A stretch of 64,000 bases of DNA from Macrolepiota albuminosa (lineage: Eukaryota > Basidiomycota > Agaricomycetes > Agaricales > Agaricaceae), in contig JAMWFC010000120.1 of the NCBI GenBank assembly GCA_027475525.1, positions 434,001-498,000 on the forward strand, given 5' to 3'. Below, piece after piece: positions 56,866-64,000 of the stretch. The position numbers were made by a program, and so were the translations under genes. The first letter of the stretch is position 1. Every line of letters begins with the position of its first letter. The notes below the pieces were generated by a model. The model was not told where the DNA came from and searched no databases. It was given only the letters and a program-made list of their open reading frames with translations.

Positions 56866-57015
56866 ATTATTGTTAGGTTCCACTGACAAAGAGGCCTTTC
56901 TAATAAAGCAATGCTAATAAAGCAATGCCCTTACAATGTGGACTCAAGTGCTGAACTACATGTACTTGAGGTGTCTGATGCTTTGAGATATATTACAGGA
57001 CTTTAGATGGCAGAA

Positions 57016-57197
57016 TGTAAGCATACCACTTATAAGTTGTTTGGCAGAATCAAAGAAGACTGTGAACTCTAATCAGATTGAGGAAGTAGGTATAAATAGG
57101 GAGTATGGTAGACAGAATTAGTTAGTTTTCCCTTTTCAAATAATATCTTGTTCCAGTTATTGAGTGTCTTAGTAAAGTCAGAATCAATCTGCTTACA
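57016..57197 (+). repeat. Element H 5' LTR
   Basis: TGTAAGC...GCTTACA, 182 bp, with TATAAATA near 57092. About 80-85 percent like the 3' copy by eye. Confidence 0.8.
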
Positions 57198-57232
57198 CTT
57201 TTTTTTAACTTGCACAAGATATTGTCTTCATG

Positions 57233-58883
57233 GTTTACCATCCATCAGATACTTCAGCTTCAAGTGAAACGTTGGGGGAGTTGAAGTGATGTGAGGTTTG
57301 TTTAGTGCTGTCGTTGGAGAAGTAGTGGCAGCTTTTGCAGAAGAAGGTCTTCATTGGCTATAAGAGCTGATACATTGGGGGCCCCAAAGTTATTGAGGCA
57401 CCTTCATAAAGGTCATTGCCTACTAGTCATTGCACTCTGGCTCACATGCATGTGCAAGCTCAGCATAATTTTTGTTCTTGTACTTGCCCTCATTCCCATT
57501 CTTATTCATGTCTTTGTTTTTAGTCTCGTCCCTGTTCTCATGATTACACGACTTTGTATCCTCATACTGGCATTACCACCCATGTTTTTGACATGCCTCA
57601 TCCTCAATTGCAAGTTTTGATTCCAGAATCCTCATTCTTGACAGTCCCAAGTTCATCATCTCCGTTTTCATCAGATTCCAAAAATAAAAAAGTATGGCTG
57701 CATACAGCAACGATAGTTATGGCTAAGACAGGTCTTGCAAGTTACACAGTGGAGATTAGCCAAATCTCAGCAAGCCACACACCTATCATTGGATGAGGAT
57801 CCATTGGACCTCGACAACTCAATGCTTTTAAATACAGTGCAAAACAATTCTTTAGTCACAAGGGTATTAAGGAGGAGAAGTGGGTAGAGAAGGTCATATA
57901 TAACATTGACTCATTGGATGTGCATGCATGAGTCAAGAAAAATGAGGAGGAGTTAAGCAAGCTCACATTCTCAATGTTTATGGCACATTTAAGGAGTTTG
58001 GTCTTGGCGATGGACTAGGCTTGGGAGGTTGCTCAGGGGTTGATGATGAAACAATGGGAGGATGAGAATTTCAGGGAGTGGGCTAGTAACTTGAGGAAGG
58101 CGAATGACATGCTCAGCACGTACCCACATTTTTACATTGCTCTCAACAAGATGTGTGATCATTTCTTACTGCATTGCTAGGATAACCTAAAGCAGGAATA
58201 CACCTTCTCCAACAAGGATGATTGTTTGAATGAAATCAAGGATTTTCATGCCTGGTTGTGGGCTGTTTCTGATCTTGACATTGTATTAAAAGATCGTAAA
58301 GACCAGTTAAGTAAACATTTGGCTAATTTGATTGCTCAATCCACCAAATTGCATTTGAAGAATGTCACAAATATTGTGAAATCTGCTGGCACAGGGAATT
58401 TGACAGTCGGCCATTCAGAAAGTGGAGGCAAGGGCAGTCCTTTGGTTGCAACAATGTCAGCTTTGCACATGTATGTGTGCTCACAGCTGAAGAGCATTCT
58501 CTTTTAGACATGCACAATGGATGTTAACAGTGCAGAAAGTTGTATATGAGTCATCATGCTAGGGATTGCCCTGACAGTGAGAAGCCATTGACACTTGCAG
58601 AGTATAAATCACACAAACTTACTCCAGCCTTTGCTGTGGAGGCACAAGCCAAGTTCTTGAAAGGTAAGGGGAAAGAGAGTAGGATGGGTAGTAAGAGAGC
58701 AGCAGCAATTACAGTGGCAGCTGTGTTCAAAAACTCCTCAGACAAAAAAAATAGCAGTGACGCAGGATCCAAGTACATAATTGCTCTACATCTGAAATAC
58801 TCCTGCTTCATCTTGGCATCTTCTATTACTCCCACCTTGGTTGAGAATATGCTAATTGACATGGTGCCCCACCAGCACTGATT
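57233..58883 (+). pseudogene. Element H gag remnant
   Basis: Broken frames with a helical part (58226-58507) and a damaged zinc knuckle near 58540 (CRKLYMSHHARDC, second cysteine lost), then Lys/Ser-rich sequence. Confidence 0.65.
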
Positions 58884-61800
58884 TTTTCAACACTTGTAAA
58901 TAAGCTGGGACTGCCTACACACAAGTTATGACATCTATTCAAAGTTTTGGCTGTGTTTGCAAAGAAGAGTCAAGAGTCAGAAGTGTTATCAAAATATGTT
59001 AAGATTGTAGTTGTATCCCTGTGCACACAGTGGCATTTCTATGTGCAAATATTTATTGTCTGTCCAAATTTACATTCTGATCTGATACTGGGCCTCAATT
59101 TTTTAAGAAAGAATCATTTTGTAGTTGATCCATTGTTACGTTTAGCAATCAATGTCAATACAAACTTTGATCTGTTACATCCACCTGAGAAGAAGCCTAA
59201 GCATCTTAATCCTCATGTGAAGCGTAGATTGAGTAAGGTGGCAGCAAAATGGGAGAAAGAGGAGATTTAGTTGGGAAAAGAACAAGCATAAGAGGACCAA
59301 AAAAAGGTTCATTTGAAGCTGGCCAACTTACTGGCAACAAAGGATTTCAATAAGGAATACATCAGTAATAGAGAGCCCTTTGTGTTGAAACTTGTAAAAG
59401 CACGCATCAAATAGCTTGCCTTCAAGAAGAGATTGAAAAAGATGGATAGTAAAATAAAAAAACATTACGCTTCCTTGTTTCCAAATAACATTCTCCATGC
59501 GGATGAGTTGTCTACAAGCGTTTACCACAGAATTCAGATTAAGCCATTGCTAAGATCACAGTTGCTAGGAGTTACTCATGCCTACGCAAGTATTGTGACA
59601 GTTGGCAGACACTCATAAATCAGCATGTCATGGCAAGATGTATTTGTCCTTCATCTTCTCAATATGCAAGTCCATCTTTCATTATTCCTAAGTCAGATCC
59701 TACAGTTCTTCTCTGCTGGGTTAACGACTATCAAACCTTAAATGCAAATACTATTCTGAACAATTATCCTTTTCCAAGAATCAATGATATATTAGCGGAT
59801 TGTTCATGCCCAGATACACAAATTTGAAGAAAATTTGACCTTATGAATGCATTCTTTCAGACATGTGTCCATTCTGATGACATCAAATATATGGCCACTG
59901 TTACTCCTTTCAGACTATGAGAGTGGGTGGTCAAGCTGATAGGTTTAAAGAATGCTCCTGCTACTCAACAACGCCAAGTGACTATGGCCTTGCAGGAGTT
60001 GATTGGAAAGATCTGTCATGTGTATTTGGATGATATTATCATTTGATCTAAGATGATCGAAGAACATCAAGAGAATGTCTGCAGGGTTCTTGAAGCCCTC
60101 AAGAAAGCATCCTTGTTCTGCTCATTAAAGAAAAGCGACCTCTTCTTAACAGAGATTGATTTCTTTGCCCATCACATTTTGGAGCATGGTATCAAAGTAG
60201 ATGCATTGAAGGTCAAAAAGATCTTGGCGTGGCCTGTTCCACATAAGGCTAAACATGTTCAGCAATTTTTGGAGTTAGTCCATTATATTGCAGTCTTCTT
60301 GCTAGCACTGGCTAAACATATGTCTATCTTGACGCCTCTTACAAAGAAGGAGTTTAATATGGGCTTACCAAAGTGGTCAGAGGCTCATCAGCAGGCTTTC
60401 CAGGGTATTAAAGATCTTGTGGTAGGGAGGGATTGTTTGACTACAATAGAGCATGACAACTCAGGTAACAATAAAATATTTGTTACATGCAATGCAAGCA
60501 ACTGCAGAACTGAAGTAGTCTTGTCTTTTGGGGAAACATAGACAGCAGCTAGGCCAGTTGCCTTTGATTCTCAACAATTGATGCCAGCAGAGAAGAATTA
60601 TCCAATGCACAAGCATGAAATGCTTGCCATTGTGCGAGCCTTGCAAAAATAGAGAACAGACCTACTGGGGACTCATTTCAAAATTTATACCAATTATAGA
60701 CTCTTTTAAATTTTGACTCTCAGCATGAATTATCAAAACAACAGGCGAGATGAATGAAATTTTTATCTCAATACGATTACACAATTCATTACATTCCTGG
60801 AAAGGATAACTCAGTCACCAACACACTTTCTCAATGGCCAGGTGAAGATACAGAGTGTTGTGTCACTCCAGTGATGCTGATTGAGAATGACAAGAATGTT
60901 CTGGATTCAATACGTAAGGATTATGCAGCCAACAGTTATACAAAACAGATACTGGATGACATGGACACAGGGTTGACTCCTCATAGAATTGAGAAAAGGA
61001 TCAATTGATTGTCCCCAAGTTTTGAGACTTGCATGAAAGTCTTTTCAAACTTATGCATGATGAATTGGATCATTTTGGTGCTAATAAGACATATGCAGTG
61101 CTATGCTTCTCATACTACTGGCTGAACATGAGGTGTGATCTTGTCAAGGGGTACATTCTGTCTTGTGTTGACAGTCAGCACAAAAAGAGTTCCACCAAGC
61201 GCCCTGCTGGACCCCTTCATCCCTTACCTGTTCCTGAGAGTAGATTTGGCTCCATGACCTTAAATTTTGTCAGCCCATTGCCACCAGACAAGGGTTTTGA
61301 TCAATTCTGCTTTATGACCTGCCATGCTGGAGTGGATGTTCAAATATCACCTTGTTACTCTTCACAAACTGGGGAAGAATTTGCCCACATTTTTTTCTGT
61401 GACTGGTATTGTGAAACAGACTTCTGTATGAAATTATCATGGATCGAGATACACTATTTATATCAGCCTTTTGGTGAGCTCTGATAAGGTTAATAGGCAT
61501 CAAGCACAAAATGTCAACATCTTTTCACCCTCAAACTGATGGTGCTTCAGAATGTTCTAATAAAACCATTGTTCAATGTATTCATTATCACGTCAATCAT
61601 TTACCAGGCTGAGTAAAGGTATTGCCCTGTATCAGATTCGGTATCATGAACATAGTAAATGCATCCACCAGGTTCTCTCCTTTCCAACTAAAGTCAGGTT
61701 TTTCACCTTGTATTATTTTGCCCTTGTTTCCTCTGCCGTCTATTGACACTCCTGCAGACAATCTTGCCTTACGTGTTTTGAAGGAGATTGAATCAAATTT

Positions 61801-62332
61801 TTTGGAGGCCATGGATAACCTTATGACAACAAAAATCTCTCAGGTGCATCAGGCAAATAAGTCTTGTGGACCCAAAATTCCTTATGCAGTCGGAGACAGG
61901 ATTATGCTATTGACAACAAATAGGTGACATGAGTACATGCAGAAAAAGGACAGAAGAGTGGCAAAATTCATGCCACATCAGGACAGCCCATACACCATCA
62001 TTGAATCTTTTCCAGAGTCTTCTGAATATGTCTTAAACTTACCAAAAGACATGGAAATTCTTAATTGTTTCCATTCAAGCTTACTGTTGCCGCTTGTCAC
62101 AAATGATGATGACCTTTTTCCATCTTGGAGGCTCAAAATGCCCGGACCAGTTCTAACAGAAGATGGACAATCAGAACACTTTATTGATTGCATTATTGAC
62201 AAGTGTAGGAGGGGGAGGGGTATGCAATATTTAGTGAGATGGCGTGGTTATGGTCCAGATCACAATAAATGGAAGTGTGGACACAAGATGGAAGATATGA
62301 TGGCCTTAGATAAATGGGAGGTGAGAAAATGA
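58884..62332 (+). pseudogene. Element H pol remnant
   Basis: Protease tail (DLILGLNFLRKN near 59080). RT: PSFIIPKSD, then YLDDIII near 60020. RNase H: VTCNASNCRTEVV. Integrase zinc module: HDELDHFGANKTY. Chromodomain near 62165-62330: FIDCIIDKCRRGRGMQYLV. Many stops of all three kinds; non-functional. Confidence 0.85.
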
Positions 62333-62372
62333 TCCTTAGGGAGTGGATAAGAATTTTCAGAGGGAGGGTGAG

Positions 62373-62562
62373 TGTAAGCGTACTGCTTACAAGTTGTTTG
62401 GCAGAATCGAAGAGAGGGGCAAGGGATTGATCAAAGACTGTGAACTCTAATCAGATTGAGGAAGTAGGTATAAATAGGGGGTATGGTAGACAGAATTAGT
62501 TAGTTTTCCCTTTTCAAATGATATCTTGTTCCAGTTATCGAGTGTCTCAGTGAAGTCAGGCA
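62373..62562 (+). repeat. Element H 3' LTR
   Basis: Starts TGTAAGCGTACT after a purine tract AGAGGGAGGGTGAG. It carries about 22 bp (GAGGGGCAAGGGATTGATC) missing from the 5' copy. Its right end is not the expected GCTTACA. Confidence 0.75.
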
Positions 62563-62567
62563 AATCT

Positions 62568-62632
62568 GGGGTTGAACAACTTGCTCTGAGGTTGAACAAC
62601 TTGGTCGGAGGTTAAACAACTTGCTCCAGGGT
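62568..62632. repeat. Short tandem repeat GGTTGAACAACTTG
   Basis: Three to four imperfect units of about 22 bp next to the H LTR. Confidence 0.75.
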
Positions 62633-63170
62633 TAGAATGAACAGGCTGAGTAAGTAAGTTGAAGTCAAGTCAAGGAGGGAGTCCTAGATGAGACTGAGGT
62701 TAGTATTTTAAAGTTGCAAAATGCATACCAGACAAATATTTACAATGGGGCACACAAAGAGAACAGAGAAAATGAGATAGTATTTAGCAATATCAATACT
62801 AAGGTACAAGAATGATAACTATGGGCCTTTATACAATGGATATGTACACTGGATATCTGAAGGGTTTCTGAAGTGTCTACAATGGCTCTCAGGGATTCTA
62901 TGTGTGGTGGCAGGTCAGGGAAGCAGCTGTATATGGAGGAATCATGCCTATGGGACACACAATCAGCAGGTTGAAAGTGCTAGGGAATGTGTGTGATGGT
63001 AGGAGTGATCCAAGGTGCCCAGTAGGGTGGTGATGCATGTAGTGGTGGGGTGACATGCATGATGGCAGGGGTTGGTCAAGGTGCTTGGTTGAGGAGGTGG
63101 ATGCTGAGGTCCAGTGGTGGCTCCAGGAAGGTCCCAGGGGTGGTTCCTGGAGAGGGGTCATGACAATTAT

Positions 63171-63685
63171 ATGAATTTATAGTAGGGACTGCTCAATGAA
63201 GTACCAATGGAGAGCTTAAGAGTGAATCAATATCAAACAAGTTAAAAATCATTCTACAATGAAAAAAAGTTTACTAAAAGTATCAAGCATAAAATTAGAA
63301 ATAATGACAATAATAACAAAGTTAGCATAATACTTTGAACTCTGCATTTATAACTAGTTGATATCTTTTTTGCTCAGTATCTCCTTTTGAAAGACAAAAG
63401 AGAAGATATTGAACATATGGATATTTATGTGAGTTACTGGGAGTGGACGCTGTGTATAGGAGATTTGAGGGCTTTGAGATATGCGCTGAAGGCATGCATT
63501 GTACCTCAATGCTGAAATCTAACAATACAATATCTCCAGATCATCCCCCAGTCCGTACATGTCATCAAATTATTCATGCGCCTGATCGGTGCATAGGTAT
63601 ATTAGTTGTGCTGTAAAGTTACATTTAAAAAAAACTCATTACATAACATACGCCTCAAGGATCCCCAATGACGAAAAAGAAAGGT
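63171..63685. other. Interval between the transposons and the host gene
   Basis: No gene seen. CpG returns from about 63540, which may mark the end of the decayed region. The part next to 63686 is probably 3' UTR. Confidence 0.4.
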
Positions 63686-64000
63686 CTACATCACCGTGCA
63701 AGTTTGGTCCGGATCCAACCCTAGCTCCTCAAACTGCTCCTTCGTTGCCTCCTTCTGGTTCTGCATCAGCTTCTCATGTGCCTCAATTGGGAACCAGTCT
63801 TGCATGAAATTGAGCAGCGCCCAGTCGACATTGGCTGAAGAATTAGCTAACTCAACAATTGAAGGTATGACGAAGTAAGAAAAACCTACTTCGATCTGCC
63901 GTCAGTACACACGGCGCTCTGCACATTGGACAGTTCCCGCTACCCCGTTTCTGCATCTTTACCAAACACCTCACGCAGAATAAGTGCCCACAGCTCAACC
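63686..64000 (-). CDS. RING-finger protein, C-terminal part (SPX/RING-type, 5' partial)
   Basis: Two exons on the minus strand: 64000-63890 and 63834-63686, joined over a 55-bp intron (GTAGGT donor, TTCAG acceptor). The first shows most of a C3HC4 RING: CGHLFCVRC and, after the loop, CPMC. The second has NVDWALLNFMQDWFP and a helical tail ending at TAG. The RING followed by this DWALLNF tail is typical of fungal proteins that combine an SPX domain with a C-terminal RING, presumed ubiquitin ligases; the N-terminal part is outside the window. It is the only likely host gene here and marks the edge of the transposon block. Confidence 0.85.

Larger units (their letters stand above)
57016..62562 (+). 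mobile_element. Decayed chromovirus H
   Basis: About 5.5 kb with short LTRs, gag, pol and chromodomain remnants on the plus strand. Inserted in solo LTR I. Confidence 0.82.
56871..63165 (-). repeat. Solo LTR I of a C-like family, split by element H
   Basis: The left piece (56871-57015) starts TGTTAGGTTCCACTGA like the C LTR. The right piece (about 62685-63165) holds TTTAGCAATATCAATACTA, the decayed counterpart of the transcript-start region of C, and ends GTCATGACA. The direct repeat attat flanks it at 56866-56870 and 63166-63170. Confidence 0.75.

Overview
The window is a transposon-dense, probably heterochromatic stretch of a basidiomycete (most likely agaricomycete) genome. The evidence is short GT-AG introns of about 50-77 bp, several Ty3 retrotransposon families including chromodomain types, a Helitron, strong CpG depletion in old copies, and a fungal RING protein at the right edge. 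Only that RING gene (63686-64000, minus strand) looks like an ordinary host gene. Everything else is mobile elements nested in one another. I label them A to I plus X for reference.

Layout. 1-3914 and 17079-19744: Ty3-like element A (plus strand), with an intact but almost CpG-free pol frame, an antisense gene (17380-18647), a polypurine tract and a 3' LTR; treating these as one element is an inference. 3915-17074: complete element B (minus strand, 1043-bp LTRs, TSD acga), inserted in A. 19930-20215 and 42834-43205: remnant F, a decayed chromovirus gag. 20216-42833: element C (minus strand, 772-bp LTRs, TSD ctcac), inserted in F. Inside C's reverse transcriptase sits X, a DNA element with about 300-bp inverted termini (25674-37593, TSD gcgg). 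Inside X sits chromovirus G (26690-36992, TSD gctgc). 43238-50465: a Helitron with a complete Rep-helicase gene. 52110-56014: E, an old CpG-decayed relative of B. 56871-63165: solo LTR I of a C-like family (TSD attat), split by the decayed chromovirus H (57016-62562).

Main biological point. Elements A, B and C each carry an intron-containing gene in antisense, between integrase and 3' LTR, reading away from the LTR. The B and C proteins share a six-cysteine cluster like a fungal Zn2Cys6 domain, and in both an intron ends exactly before the first cysteine codon. B has two further small paralogous antisense genes. G instead has one large sense-strand third ORF. These look like heritable, regulatory-type cargo of LTR retrotransposons that I cannot match to a named system.

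Technical point. Twelve head-to-tail duplications scattered over unrelated elements all have a period of exactly 77 bp. This is the signature of unmerged k-mer overlaps in a de Bruijn assembly, not biology. Each shifts the reading frame (77 is not a multiple of 3), so many apparent frameshifts are artefacts. Once they are discounted, 17 of 19 premature stops in B, C and G are TGA, nearly all where arginine (CGA) would fit, which points to decay of methylated CpG.
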